Shown here piece after piece: positions 25,206 to 35,700 of a stretch of DNA of 64,000 nt. Below the pieces are notes generated by a model. It was not told the origin of the DNA, ran no database searches, and saw nothing but the letters and a program-made list of their open reading frames with translations. A program made the position numbers and the translations under genes. Source of the stretch: Verrucomicrobiales bacterium (lineage in GTDB: Bacteria > Verrucomicrobiota > Verrucomicrobiia > Verrucomicrobiales > DEV007); NCBI GenBank assembly GCA_016795505.1, contig JAEUHH010000026.1, forward strand, positions 35,688 through 99,687, in the 5' to 3' direction. Position 1 is the stretch's first letter; each line of letters opens with the position of its first letter.

Positions 25206-28200
25206 ATGCAAGTTTCCTTTGCGATCCGGTCCTGCGCAATCCTGGGAGCCTGGATGGGCGTCTGGGCTCTTGGCGCAGTCGATCTCCGGGCGGCTGATGC
25301 CCCGCTGCCCGCCGTACTCGAAGCCCGCTGCCTCGACTGCCACGGCGCCGAGATGCAGAAAAGCGGTCTGCGGCTCGACTCGCTCGTCGCGGCTTTGCGG
25401 GGCGGGGACTCCGGGGAAAAAACCATCGTTCCCGGCAAGAGCGCGGAGAGTTATCTCATCACCCTCGTCACCTCGACCGACAAGGCCCACCGCATGCCGC
25501 CGAAGGGCGAAGCGCTCACCGCGGAGGAAATCGCGGGCCTCAAGTCCTGGATTGATCAAGCCGAAATCTGGAAAGGGGCGCAGGCCGAGTTGGACAAAAA
25601 GACGACCGATCACTGGGCCTACCAGCCGGTCGTAAAGCCGGCGGTGCCGACCACGGGTCACGCCAACCCCATCGACGCCTTCATCGAGGCGAAGCTGAAA
25701 GAGAAAGGCCTCGCCTTCAATCCTCCGGCCGAGCCGCGCGTCCTGCTGCGGCGCATGGCGCTGGATATGACGGGGCTTTTCCCTGACGAAGACACCTCGC
25801 GGCAGTTTCTCCACGACAGCGAAGCCGAGGGAGCTGACGCCGCCCACGTCGATGCCGCCGTCGCTGCGCTGGCCGACCGCCTGCTCGACAGCCCCCATTT
25901 CGGCGAGCGGTGGGCCCGGCACTGGCTCGACGTGGTGCGCTATGCGGATTCGAATGGCTTCGAGACGAATCATGAGCGCCCCAATGCCTACCACTATCGC
26001 GATTACGTCATCCGCGCCTTCAATGACGACAAGCCCTACGACCGCTTCGTGTTCGAGCAGCTTGCCGGCGACACTGTGGGCGAGGACGCCGCCACCGGCT
26101 TCATCGTCGCGGGCCCGTGGGACCGGGTGAAGGGGCAGGACCCGCTCCTCAACGCCATGCAGCGGCAGGATGAGCTGAGCGACATGGTCAACACCGCCGG
26201 CACCGCCTTTCTCGCCACCACCATGGTCTGCGCGAAATGCCACAACCACAAATTCGATCCCGTCACCCAGACCGACTTCTTCGCGATGCAGTCAGTCTTT
26301 GCCGGCGTCCAGCATGGCGAACGCGATCTGCGCGGCACCGATGACGCGGGGCGGAAGGCGCGGGCCGAAAAGCTCGCCACCGAGATCGCCACGCTGCGGA
26401 AAGAACTCACGGCCCTCAAGCCCGCGCCCTACCTCGGCTCGACCCTCTTCATCGACGAGACCGACCCGGTCAGAACCTCCCAACTGGCCGAGCTGAAAGG
26501 GGAGGGAAAGAACCGCGAGGGACAGCAGCGCGGTTATTTGGGCGACCTCGGCGGCGTGGACCGTCTCCCGAATGTCTCAGGGGGTAGCTACCGGTGGTTT
26601 GAAAATGCGGCCGGCCGGGACGTCTTTGTGTGGCGCCCCCAGACTACGGGCAAAAAGCGCGTCTGGCTCTCGTGGGGCAGTGGATTCCTATCCCACACCA
26701 CTGACGCGCGTTATGTGCTCGATCGCGACGGCGATCCTGCCACCCGAGATGACCAGCGCGAGATCGCCAGCGTCGATCAGCAGAAATTCGCCGATGGCAC
26801 CGCCGATGTCGGCAACAAGGCGATGTGGTCGGGCTTTTACGATGCCGGCGAGCATGAGTTCGCGGAGAAGAGCGCGATCTTTCTCCGCGGCGGCGGGACC
26901 GGGGCCGCCATCAGCGCCGATGTCCTCGTGCTGCAGGACGCCGGAGCGACCGGCAGCCAGCCGCGCCTGCGCGCGCCGGTGAATGCGAAGGGCAACGAGG
27001 AATCCTTCATCCCCGTCGAGGCGCGCTTCGTGCGCTTCACGATCGAGGCCAGTAGCAGCGGGCAACCGTGTATCGATGAACTGGAGATCTGGTCTGGCGA
27101 AACGAACGTCGCCCTCGGCGGCAAACCGACATCGTCCGGCGATTTCCCCAACAATGCCTCCCACAAGCTCGCCCACATCAACGATGGTCAATACGGCAAC
27201 AGCCGCTCCTGGATTTCCAACACGCCCGGAAGAGGCTGGGTCATGATCGAGTTGAAGTCGCCCGCGACCGTCGACCGCATCACCTGGGCTCGCGATCGCG
27301 AAGGAAAATACAGCGACCGTCTCGCCACCCGCTACCGGATCGAGGTGGCAGGGGATGCGCAGGGCCCCTGGCGGACCGTGGCTTCCTCCGAGGGCCGCGC
27401 CCCGGTCGGGGCTCCCGCCACCGACGCCGTCACCTATGACCTCGCCGGCCTCGATCCCGGCCAAGCCAAAAAAGCCCGTGCCGTGTGGGAGCGCATCGCC
27501 CCGCTGGAGGCCGAGCGGGCCGATCTCGCCTCCCTGCCGAAAGTGTATGCCGGCCAGTTCGTGCAGCCGAAGGAGCCGACCAAGCGTCTCTTCCGCGGCG
27601 ATCCGCTTTCGCCCAAGGAAGTCGTCGCACCGGCGAGTCTGAGCGTTTTTGCCGGCATGTCAGGGGCCTTCGCGTTGGCCGCCGACGCTCCCGAAGCCGA
27701 GCGCCGCGTTGCTCTGGCGAACTGGATCATCGATCCGGCCAATCCGCTCACCGCGCGCGTCATCGCGAACCGGATCTGGCATTACCACTTCGGACGCGGC
27801 CTCGTTGCCACCCCCTCGGACTTCGGCGCGATGGGATTCCGACCCAGCCATCCCGATTTGCTCGACTGGCTCGCCGCCGAACTGGTCGAGCACGGCTGGT
27901 CGCTCAAGCACCTCCACCGTCTCATCCTCACCTCGCGGACCTACCGCCAATCCTCTGCCCCGCGTCCCGACGCACTCAAAGCCGACGCGGGATCGGAATT
28001 CCTCTGGCGTTTCCCCCCGCGCCGGCTCGAGGCCGAGTCCATCCGCGACAATGTCCTCCTCGTCAGCGGTGCGCTCGACACGCGGATGTATGGCCCCGGC
28101 TTCCTCCTCTTCGAGCCGAACGCCAACTACGCCCGCAACTGGGTCGCGAAAGACGACTTCAATGCCGCCGACTACCGCCGCATGGTCTACTCACTGAAGC

Positions 28201-28538
28201 TGCGCATGGAGCACGACGCCATCTTCGGCGCCTTCGATTGTCCCGACGCCGGCCAGGTCATGCCCGCTCGCGGTCGCTCGACCACGCCGATCCAGGCGCT
28301 GAATCTCTACAACAGCGGTTTCCTCGTCGATCAGGCCAACCGCTTCGCCGAACGCGTCCAGGCCCAGGTCAAAAGCAACGACCCCGCCGCCCTGGCCGAG
28401 GCGGCCTTCGTCCTCGCCTTCGGGCGCAGCTGCGAGGCCGAAGAACGCGAGGAAGCGGCTTACTTGACCAAGGAGCACGGACTCGTCAGTCTGTGCCGGG
28501 CGCTGCTGAATGCGAACGAGTTTTTGTTTTTGCCGTGA
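25206..28538 (+). CDS. Secreted cytochrome-c-like DUF1549/DUF1553 protein with inserted discoidin-like domain
   Basis: An 1110-residue protein with a signal peptide ending near AVDLRAADAP. A heme motif CLDCH (residues 42-46) opens the planctomycete-type cytochrome-c domain. The DUF1549 block follows (about 150-360: IDAFIEAKLKEKGL, HWLDVVRYADSNGFETN), including a second CxxCH in VCAKCHNHKFDPVTQ. About 600-735 looks like an F5/8-type C carbohydrate-binding domain (NVALGGKPTSSGDFPNNAS, WVMIELKSPATVDRITWARD). DUF1553 fills about 825-1095 (LANWIIDPANPLTARVIANR, TPIQALNLYNSGF). Such proteins are usually encoded just upstream of DUF1501 genes. Here a toxin-antitoxin pair lies between them. The start at 25206 is fixed by the signal peptide. 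Confidence 0.92.
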   Translation: MQVSFAIRSCAILGAWMGVWALGAVDLRAADAPLPAVLEARCLDCHGAEMQKSGLRLDSLVAALRGGDSGEKTIVPGKSAESYLITLVTSTDKAHRMPPKGEALTAEEIAGLKSWIDQAEIWKGAQAELDKKTTDHWAYQPVVKPAVPTTGHANPIDAFIEAKLKEKGLAFNPPAEPRVLLRRMALDMTGLFPDEDTSRQFLHDSEAEGADAAHVDAAVAALADRLLDSPHFGERWARHWLDVVRYADSNGFETNHERPNAYHYRDYVIRAFNDDKPYDRFVFEQLAGDTVGEDAATGFIVAGPWDRVKGQDPLLNAMQRQDELSDMVNTAGTAFLATTMVCAKCHNHKFDPVTQTDFFAMQSVFAGVQHGERDLRGTDDAGRKARAEKLATEIATLRKELTALKPAPYLGSTLFIDETDPVRTSQLAELKGEGKNREGQQRGYLGDLGGVDRLPNVSGGSYRWFENAAGRDVFVWRPQTTGKKRVWLSWGSGFLSHTTDARYVLDRDGDPATRDDQREIASVDQQKFADGTADVGNKAMWSGFYDAGEHEFAEKSAIFLRGGGTGAAISADVLVLQDAGATGSQPRLRAPVNAKGNEESFIPVEARFVRFTIEASSSGQPCIDELEIWSGETNVALGGKPTSSGDFPNNASHKLAHINDGQYGNSRSWISNTPGRGWVMIELKSPATVDRITWARDREGKYSDRLATRYRIEVAGDAQGPWRTVASSEGRAPVGAPATDAVTYDLAGLDPGQAKKARAVWERIAPLEAERADLASLPKVYAGQFVQPKEPTKRLFRGDPLSPKEVVAPASLSVFAGMSGAFALAADAPEAERRVALANWIIDPANPLTARVIANRIWHYHFGRGLVATPSDFGAMGFRPSHPDLLDWLAAELVEHGWSLKHLHRLILTSRTYRQSSAPRPDALKADAGSEFLWRFPPRRLEAESIRDNVLLVSGALDTRMYGPGFLLFEPNANYARNWVAKDDFNAADYRRMVYSLKLRMEHDAIFGAFDCPDAGQVMPARGRSTTPIQALNLYNSGFLVDQANRFAERVQAQVKSNDPAALAEAAFVLAFGRSCEAEEREEAAYLTKEHGLVSLCRALLNANEFLFLP

Positions 28539-28575
28539 GTTTTCCGAGGGACTGAAGCAAAGCTGTCGCATCAGT

Positions 28576-29016
28576 TCATGGAATCACATTGATTCCCGTC
28601 AATCCGAACACGGGCGCCGCGGCGAGGAGGTGCCGGTCATTCGAAAAGATCTCTGTGAAGCCGTTCTCTGCTGCCGTCGCGAGATGGAGCGCGTCGGCGG
28701 CACGGAGATAGAGGTTGGCTGGGGCGCTGGTGAAAGCGGCTTCGACGCGGTCGTAGATCGGATCGACAAGCGGCAAAAGAACGATGGTTGTCGTGGAAAC
28801 GTCTGTTTTGAACTGAGCCAGAAGACTTTGGAAGTCTTCCATCGTGGCGAATCCTTCACGCACCTTGCGAAAGGCGGCGGATGCGAATTCCGCCCGGGTA
28901 TGGGCGGCCGAATGAATTTCGGTCACCTGTGAAGCGAGCGCACGGACTTCTGCACTGCCGGCCTCGGTGACTTGCAGCTTGAACACGTAGTTGGCATCGA
29001 AGTAGGCGGGAGTCAT
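28576..29016 (-). CDS. vapC: PIN-domain toxin (VapC-like)
   Basis: A 146-residue PIN-domain protein. The acidic site is Asp8 (YFDANYVF), Glu in HTRAEFASA, Asp in RAADALHLATA and Asp in FSNDRHLL. VapC proteins are Mg-dependent RNases that cleave tRNA or rRNA when freed from antitoxin. The start overlaps the antitoxin stop by 4 bp (ATGA). It is convergent with the DUF1549/1553 gene 37 bp away. Confidence 0.88.
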   Translation of the reverse strand: MTPAYFDANYVFKLQVTEAGSAEVRALASQVTEIHSAAHTRAEFASAAFRKVREGFATMEDFQSLLAQFKTDVSTTTIVLLPLVDPIYDRVEAAFTSAPANLYLRAADALHLATAAENGFTEIFSNDRHLLAAAPVFGLTGINVIP

Positions 29017-29288
29017 CGCGCGTCACGCTCTTCCGAAATAATCACGGTCGAGTCGGTTCCTCCGGAAAAGGCCCCTGACGCCAGCATGGCTTCGTACTCC
29101 GGAAGTAGCTTGCGTTTGGCCCATTTCGATTGAGTCGAGGCCGGGGCAGAAATTTCCTCCTCGGAAGTCAACGCCGCCTCGATCAAATGAATCGTCTCCT
29201 GCGTCACCGACCGCCGGTGCGCTGCCGCCATCGACTTGAGTTTGGCATGCAGTTCTTCGGGGAAGGATTTGATGACGAGGGTGGCCAT
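29013..29288 (-). CDS. Antitoxin of the VapBC-type pair (ribbon-helix-helix, FitA-like)
   Basis: A 91-residue protein from MATLVIKSFPEELHAKLKSM. The N-terminal part has the ribbon-helix-helix pattern of Arc/FitA antitoxins (FPEELHAKLKSMAAAHRRSV, QETIHLIEAAL). The C-terminal tail would wrap the toxin. It precedes and overlaps the PIN toxin gene, the normal order. It would be expected to autorepress its own promoter in 29289-29432, a region shared with the divergent DUF1501 gene. Confidence 0.85.
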   Translation of the reverse strand: MATLVIKSFPEELHAKLKSMAAAHRRSVTQETIHLIEAALTSEEEISAPASTQSKWAKRKLLPEYEAMLASGAFSGGTDSTVIISEERDAR

Positions 29289-29358
29289 GGTGTAGAAATG
29301 GTAGCGGAATGCTTCCCTTTTGGCAAACGATTCAGCCAATCGAGGATTTTTCGAAATT

Positions 29359-29372
29359 AATTGTATACAATT
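29359..29372. promoter_or_regulatory. Palindromic operator candidate AATTGTATACAATT
   Basis: A perfect 14-bp palindrome 60 bp upstream of the DUF1501 start, with the same core as 25154-25165. It contains TACAAT, which could serve as a -10 element and so be occluded by a repressor. It also lies about 70 bp upstream of the divergent antitoxin start, so it could alternatively be the antitoxin's operator. Confidence 0.6.
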
Positions 29373-29432
29373 CGCTTGCCCGGCGGCCAAGCCGCGGTTT
29401 TTGTGTGGCAAGTTCACCTGTAGCATCGCCCC

Positions 29433-30932
29433 ATGAACCGTCCCCCCGCCGAAACCCTCTCCGCCGCCGGACGCACCCTGCTCGACCGGCGTCGCTTCCT
29501 CAGCCAGTCGGCCACCGGTCTCGGATCGATCGCCTTGGCTCAGTTGCTCGGTCGCGATTCCCTGCTCGGCGCGACCTCCAAACTCGGGCCGTTCCGGCCG
29601 CAGATCGATCCCGCACAGCCCTACGCGGCGCGGAACGGCAATTTCCCGGCCAAAGCCAAGAATGTCCTCGTCATTTTCTGCTCGGGCGCGGTCAGCCAGG
29701 TCGACACGTGGGACTACAAGCCGGAATTGGTGAAACGCCACGACACTCCGATGCCGTCGGATCAGAAGATCGTCACCTTCCAGGGCGAGCAGGGGAATCT
29801 GATCAAGCCGAAGTACGAGTTCAAGCCCCGCGGGCAGAGCGGCAAGATGATCAGCGACCTCATCCCGAATCTCGCGGAGTTAGCCGATGACCTGTGCTTC
29901 ATCCATTCGCTGACGAGCAAGACGAACACCCACGGTCCCGGCGAGACCTACATGTCCACCGGGCAGACTCTGGAGGGCTATCCCTCGATGGGCGCGTGGA
30001 CGAGCTACGCGCTCGGCTCGGACAACGACAGCCTGCCCGCCTTCGTTTCCATCCCCGATCCGCGCGGCTTTCCCCAGGCGGCGGGAAACAACTGGGGCTC
30101 GGCTTTCCTGCCGGCGCAGTTCCAGGGCACCTCGTTCAATGCGGCCAAGCCGATCCGTTACCTCGACACGCCCGCGGGGATCTCGCCGGCGGCGAACCGT
30201 GACACCTCCGATTTTCTCAAGCGCCTCAATGCCCGGCACCTGGAGCAATTCCCCGGCGACTCGGAGTTGGCTGCGCGCATCGCAAGCTACGAACTGGCCG
30301 CGCGCATGCAGCTCTCCGTGCCGGAACTGACCGATCTCGCCAGCGAGCCGGCTCACGTGCTGAAAGCCTACGGCGCCGACGACACGCAAAACGCGGTGCG
30401 GGCCGGCTACGCGAAAAACTGCATCCTCGCGCGGCGCTTGCTGGAGCGCGGCGTGCGCTTCGTGCAGGTCTTCAACGGCGCCTTCGCCATGGGTGAGGGC
30501 GTTGGGAATTGGGACGGCCACAAGTCGATCTACGATCAGTATCCCGGTCACGCCCACATCCTCGACCAGCCGACGGCCGCCCTGATCAAGGATCTGAAAC
30601 AGCGGGGCCTGCTCGAGAACACCCTCGTCGTCTGGTGCACCGAGTTCGGCCGCATGCCCACTTTCCAGAAAGGCGCGAGCGGTCGCGATCACAATCCCGC
30701 CGGCTTCACCGGCTGGCTCGCCGGGGCGGGGGTGAAGGCGCCCTTCAGCTACGGGGCGACGGATGAGTTCGGCTGGAAAGCGGTGGAGAATGTCTCGACG
30801 GTTTACGATTTCCACGCCACGATCCTGCATCTGCTGGGTATCGACCACGAGCGGCTCACTTACTACCACAATGGGATGGAGCGCCGGCTCACGGACGTGC
30901 ACGGGCACGTCATTCGCGAGGCCCTGGCGTGA
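29433..30932 (+). CDS. DUF1501 family protein, Tat-exported
   Basis: A 499-residue protein. The N-terminus has a twin-arginine motif [12 protein letters not shown] followed by a hydrophobic stretch. Family motifs include [63 protein letters not shown] and [20 protein letters not shown], consistent with a sulfatase/alkaline-phosphatase-like fold. DUF1501 proteins pair with DUF1549/1553 proteins, here 25206-28538. The TGA stop is the first part of a three-unit 22-bp repeat element. Confidence 0.92.
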   Translation: MNRPPAETLSAAGRTLLDRRRFLSQSATGLGSIALAQLLGRDSLLGATSKLGPFRPQIDPAQPYAARNGNFPAKAKNVLVIFCSGAVSQVDTWDYKPELVKRHDTPMPSDQKIVTFQGEQGNLIKPKYEFKPRGQSGKMISDLIPNLAELADDLCFIHSLTSKTNTHGPGETYMSTGQTLEGYPSMGAWTSYALGSDNDSLPAFVSIPDPRGFPQAAGNNWGSAFLPAQFQGTSFNAAKPIRYLDTPAGISPAANRDTSDFLKRLNARHLEQFPGDSELAARIASYELAARMQLSVPELTDLASEPAHVLKAYGADDTQNAVRAGYAKNCILARRLLERGVRFVQVFNGAFAMGEGVGNWDGHKSIYDQYPGHAHILDQPTAALIKDLKQRGLLENTLVVWCTEFGRMPTFQKGASGRDHNPAGFTGWLAGAGVKAPFSYGATDEFGWKAVENVSTVYDFHATILHLLGIDHERLTYYHNGMERRLTDVHGHVIREALA

Positions 30933-31006
30933 TTTCCGATCCAACCGGGTATGGTTTCCGATCAGACAGGGTAGGATCGGAGAGGAGACCCTGTTGCATC
31001 GGAGTC
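30931..31006. repeat. 22-bp repeat element, site 3 (three units)
   Basis: Units at 30938-30959 (degenerate ACCGGGT), 30960-30981 (ACAGGGT) and 30982-31003 (ACCCTGT). The flank GATTTCC begins within the stop codon of the DUF1501 gene. Confidence 0.9.
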
Positions 31007-31129
31007 GCGGGCTGCCGTTGACAGGAGGCGGGGCATGGGTTTTACAATCCGCCGCTGCGCCGCGCCCCGTCCTGTCACGATGACGCTGCGGGCGACAAAT
31101 GGCCTGAAACCGAAACTGACCTTTCCGAC

Positions 31130-31663
31130 ATGAAACACCTCCCGATTTCCGTCCTGCTGGCGCTTGCGACCGGCCTGATCCCGTCCTTTGGCCAGGAGGC
31201 CGCCCAGCCGGCGGCGGCTCCGGCAGCACCGGCGGCTCCGAGTCCGGCGGATATCGTGCGCGGCGCCATCGGGACGGCGGCCGATCCCGAGAGCCAGGTG
31301 AGCGCCTTTTACGCGAAGTGCAAGGAGGGCAAGGCGGCCGAGGGGCTGGAGGCGATCCTCTCGACGAATCCGGTGGTGAAGGCCGAGGATGTGAAGCGCG
31401 TGGCGGAGGCCTTTTCCGGCATGGTGGCGACGATGGGCGCGTTTGTGGACTTCGAAATCGTCCGCGGCTCCAGCGTCGGCAAGCGCACCCAAGTGCTGCG
31501 TTGCGTGGCGCATTTTGAGCGTCAGCCGTTTGTGAATGAGTTCACCTTCTACGACCCGGGCACGGGTGGCTGGCGGCTCGTCCATCTGCGCTACGACGCG
31601 AATCTGGCGACGATGTTCCAGGAAGACGTGCGCCGCGACTCCGCGCCTCAGAGCGGGCGCTGA
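31130..31663 (+). CDS. Exported hypothetical protein
   Basis: A 177-residue protein with a signal peptide (MKHLPISVLLALATGLIPSF), then an Ala/Pro-rich linker (about 22-42). The C-terminal domain reads AFYAKCKEGKAAEGLEAIL, VDFEIVRGSSVGKRTQVLRC and FTFYDPGTGGWRLVHLRYD. The pattern resembles small NTF2-like/cystatin-like domains, but I cannot name the family. Its 3' end overlaps the convergent lipoprotein gene by 16 bp. Confidence 0.75.
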   Translation: MKHLPISVLLALATGLIPSFGQEAAQPAAAPAAPAAPSPADIVRGAIGTAADPESQVSAFYAKCKEGKAAEGLEAILSTNPVVKAEDVKRVAEAFSGMVATMGAFVDFEIVRGSSVGKRTQVLRCVAHFERQPFVNEFTFYDPGTGGWRLVHLRYDANLATMFQEDVRRDSAPQSGR

Positions 31664-32523
31664 TAGGTGCCGCAGCGGTTCAGCCAGCCGGGGAGCCAGC
31701 GGCTCTCGCCGCGGGCGGGCGGGGAGTTCTTGACGCGGCGGGTCAGTACGGCTTTGGCGGCTTCGCCAAACTCGACGGAGGCGGCGGCGCCGCCGGGGGT
31801 GTCGCGCATGGTCAGGAGCACGTCGCGCAAGCCCCAGCCCTGGCCCTGGTATTTCTCCTCGGCTTTGACGCCCTCGCCCTTGAAATTCACGTAGTCGATG
31901 AGGGCATAGACGCCCTGACGGCTCTGGGCGACTTTGTAGAAATTGGCCCGGAGCTGGTCTCGGTCGGCGGGATTCGGGGTGGCGGCGGCCATTTTCGGCA
32001 GGGCCTGCTCGAGCCGCAGGACGATGAAGTCGGTCTGGGGGGCGACGGTGTTGGCGAGGAACTGGCGCAATTCACGCACCTGGGGGCTGCCCTGAGCGGC
32101 GAGGAAGGCTTGGCGGTCGGGCCAGGGGCAGCCGCGGGCTTCGGCCAGCCAGCCGGGCATGGGCACCTGGCGCTGTTTGAGGAAGGCGATGAGTTTTGGG
32201 AAGCTTTCCTCAAAGGGACCGGGGCGGCCGGGCACGTACCAGATGAAATGGCCGATGCCGAGGGAGGCGAAGTCCTCGCCGCTGTTCCAACTGACGAGGC
32301 CCTCCACGGTGCCGGCGCACTCGTTCTGCCAGATCTTCCGGCCGATGATGGCGGCATCCTCGGCGGGCAGGCGGATGGCGCCGCCGGTCGGCGAGGCGGT
32401 GGCAGCGGCGTTGCCGCCGGCTCCGGAGCGGGGAGCGCTCACGCAGCCGGAGGCGAGCAGGGCCAGGGTCGCGACGGCAATGAGCGGGTGTCGGCTGGGG
32501 GAGAGGGAGGGGCGGCAAATCAT
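31648..32523 (-). CDS. Lipoprotein with a possible lysozyme-like domain
   Basis: A 291-residue product from the ATG complementary to 32521-32523. A lipobox LLASGC puts the modified Cys at residue 27. The mature part opens IIGRKIWQNECAGTVEGLVS and SLGIGHFIWYVPGRPGPFEE. The Glu in NECAGT followed by a GIGHF block recalls lysozyme-like folds, but I am not certain of the family. It is probably anchored to a membrane facing the periplasm. A longer in-frame start would add 19 Pro-rich residues and is less likely. Confidence 0.7.
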   Translation of the reverse strand: MICRPSLSPSRHPLIAVATLALLASGCVSAPRSGAGGNAAATASPTGGAIRLPAEDAAIIGRKIWQNECAGTVEGLVSWNSGEDFASLGIGHFIWYVPGRPGPFEESFPKLIAFLKQRQVPMPGWLAEARGCPWPDRQAFLAAQGSPQVRELRQFLANTVAPQTDFIVLRLEQALPKMAAATPNPADRDQLRANFYKVAQSRQGVYALIDYVNFKGEGVKAEEKYQGQGWGLRDVLLTMRDTPGGAAASVEFGEAAKAVLTRRVKNSPPARGESRWLPGWLNRCGTYQRPL

Positions 32524-32701
32524 GGGAGTCGGTGGATCGCGCGGTGGGGGAGTGGGGGGAATGGCAATAATTTCAGCCATGTGAACTATAAATCGGTTCG
32601 ATTTATCAGGAAAGTTCGGATTTAGGTTGAAAAGTTTCCGAATCGACCATAAAAATTATAACTTCAGACCATTTTTGTATTTCCTTCCGTACCCGGAAGT
32701 C

Positions 32702-35700
32702 ATGGACCACCCTACCGACCACTCCCAGGGGGCGCGTGATGAGGCTGCGAATGCAGCGGAGCGCTCTCGTTTTCTCTCGGCCATTGGCTTTGGCCGCGAA
32801 CCTGTCGGCGTGCCCGTGGGGGCCGCTGAAGAGACGGCGGCGATCGCTGCGGTAGCGGAGGGGGCGGTCGCGACGGCTGCCCTGTCGGAGGTGGAGAGCC
32901 CGGTCGTGGCGGTTGAATCGGCCGAAGTGGCCTCGACCGAGCCGGCGACGGGCGGGGTGGCGGCTTTGACTCTGGCAGCCAAGGCGGTGGCCACGGAGGT
33001 GCTCAATGATTCAGAACCGTGGCCCTGGCTGCGTGGGGGATCGGGGGATGATGACGGTTCCGGCCCCAAAACCCGGGAGATCCAGCCGCCGATGCCAGTA
33101 TCCGAAGGGCGCTCGGGGGTGAAGCCCTTCACGCCGCTCGATGAGCCTGAGCCCCTGCCGGAAGACGTGCCAGTGGTGGAAGATGCTGTCGAAGAAGACG
33201 CCGAAGCCGAGGCGCTCGCGGATGATGGTGTGGCTTTGCTGGCGGATGGCGGTCCGGATTTCATCGCAGTGAAAGACGGGATGGACGAGTTGGCCGATGA
33301 ATTGCTGCGCGGCTTCGATCTCGACGACGAGCCGGCGGTTGCGGCTGTCATTCCGGGGGCCGTTGCTCCGCAGGGAATCGTGGATTTGACCGATCCCGAG
33401 CCGCAGCCTCAGCCCGGGCCACAGAATGCGGGGGAGACTCAGGTGACGGCGGAGGAGTCCGGTGAGGTGGCTCCGGCCGAAGCGCCGACGGCTGCGTCGC
33501 CAGCGATGCCGTGGCTCACGCCCCGGAAGGATCTGCCGTGGATGCGTCCCGAGGGGGAGAAGGCGGCGGTGGTCCCGGCGTCCGAAGCCGAAGCCGCGTC
33601 GATCGTGGAACCCGAGACGGTGGTCGAGCCAGAAATGGTGGTCGATGAGGATCTGCCCAAGCCGGCGTCGACGGCGGTGACTCCGGTGAGCGGACTGGCG
33701 CTGGGCGACCTGCGGGATCGTCTCTCGCGGAGTGTCGATGCCGCCGAGCCGGCCAAAGAGCCGTCCGAGATGGCTTCGATGCCGGTTCTGGCAGCCCCCA
33801 CGCCTGAGGTGGCGGCCGAGACAGTGGCCGAACCCAAGGCGGCTCCCGAGCCAGCCACTGCGCCGGGCTGGGCGATGCCTGCGGCGGTGGCGGAACCGAC
33901 CGACAAGAAGCCGGGCTCGCCCTGGTCCGATTTTTCGTGGGCGACTCCGGCTGCCGGCGGTGGCAGCGATACGGGCCTGATCGACGAGGACGCGCTGCTC
34001 ATCGCGGATGACGATGATGATGTGCTGACGCGTGGCTTTGGCGAGACTTTGGCAGCCATTGGGCAAAAGCCGGCCCCGACTCCGGCGGAGGCGCCTGCTC
34101 CTCCCGTGGCTGAGCCGGCGCCGATGGCCTGGGCAGAGCCCGCCAAGGCATCGCAGCCTGAACCGTCGGTGGCGGCAGTGGCGCCAGTGGTTCCTGTCGA
34201 GTCGACGATGAGCGCTCCCAAGGTCCAGGATGCTGCCTGGTCGCCTCCGGTGACGGTATCGGCAATGCCAGCCGCCGAAGCGACGACTGAGCCGCCGTTT
34301 TCCGCCCCGGTGGTGTCGGGAGGCGCTCCCCAGGCCGACACGGACACGGGAGATCTCGTGGATCTTTCCTGTCCGCAGTGCGAGCGGGGGCTGAGTCTGA
34401 GGCGGGAGCATCTGGGCATCGCGGGTCATTGCGTCTGGTGCCAGACGCCGATCGTGGCGGCTGTGTCGGGTGTGGACGGTCAGGTGGCGGTGTTTGCGAT
34501 CGGTGGCGTGGCGGTGGCAGCGCCAAAGCCGGCTCTCGAATCAAAGGCGACCGCTTTGTCTGCCGAATCGGACTCAACTGCTGGTCCGGCACCCGAATCT
34601 GCCACCGGCGACGGTCCCTGGACCTGGGCGGCGCCAAGTGTTCCGGACGAACCTGCCATCCCAGTCGAGAAGGTAGCCGAATCCACGGCGTCTGCTGATC
34701 AGAATGCGAACGCGGGCGCGGATGCGACGGCGGCTTTTGCGTGGCTGAATCCGGACAGTGCTGCGGCTGCGCCTTCTTCCATCGAATCGGCGGCAACGCC
34801 CCCGCCGCCCAGCGTGGATGCGGCTCCGGCGGCGACAGCGGCGTTCGATTGGAAACTGCCCACGTCGGTCGTCGAGCCGGCCGCCTCGGCCAGTCCGAGC
34901 GAACCGGTCGCGCCTGCCTCATCACCTGTGCTGTCTCCGGTGGTTTCCGCCTTCACGCCTTTGTCCGACACGCCTGACGAACCGGTTGCAGCGGGAGGGG
35001 CGGCGACTGCGGCTCCGACCGATTCCGCCTTTGCCTGGGCTGCTGCTTCGGCTGCGGCGGAGGCACCGTCGGCTCCGGTCGAAAAGCTGTCCGATTTCCT
35101 GTCCTCCGTGACCGAAAGCGGGCCCGGCGCGTCCGCATTGGCGGCGCCGTCGCTGTCCGCTCCGCTGAAGCCATTTTCCGGCGGGGGATTGTTCGGTTCC
35201 GGGCCACTTTCGGAGTCTTCGCTGCTGGTGGATCTGGAAGATGAGCAAAAGCCGACTGTTTCCGAGGCCGCGGTGGAGAACCCGCCGGTGTCGGGGACCG
35301 ATCTGAGCGATCTGGCCGGTGCCGAGCGTGCCAGCAGTCTTTCCCAATCTCTGTGGCCAGTCAAACCCGAGGCGAGCGCCGGCGCGAGTCCCGGCGGCAG
35401 CGCTTTGGTGACCGAACCAACTGGCTCAGTAGCGGCGGAGCCGGCCGTGGTGACGCCCGAGGAGCCGGCAGCCAAACCGTCGTCGGAGGCCACGCCGGCC
35501 GCCAAGCCGGAAAAGGCAGCGAAGGCAAAGAAGGAGCCGAAACCACCCAAGGCACCGAAAGCGCCCAAGCCGCCCAAGGCCGCCCGGACTCCCGGTGGTG
35601 GTCGTCGGCTGGTGAAAGTGTTTCTGTTGATCAGTCTGCTGGGTTTGCTGGCGGGCGCCGGAGCGACGGCCTTCTTCTGGCAGGATCTGAAAGCCTCCGT

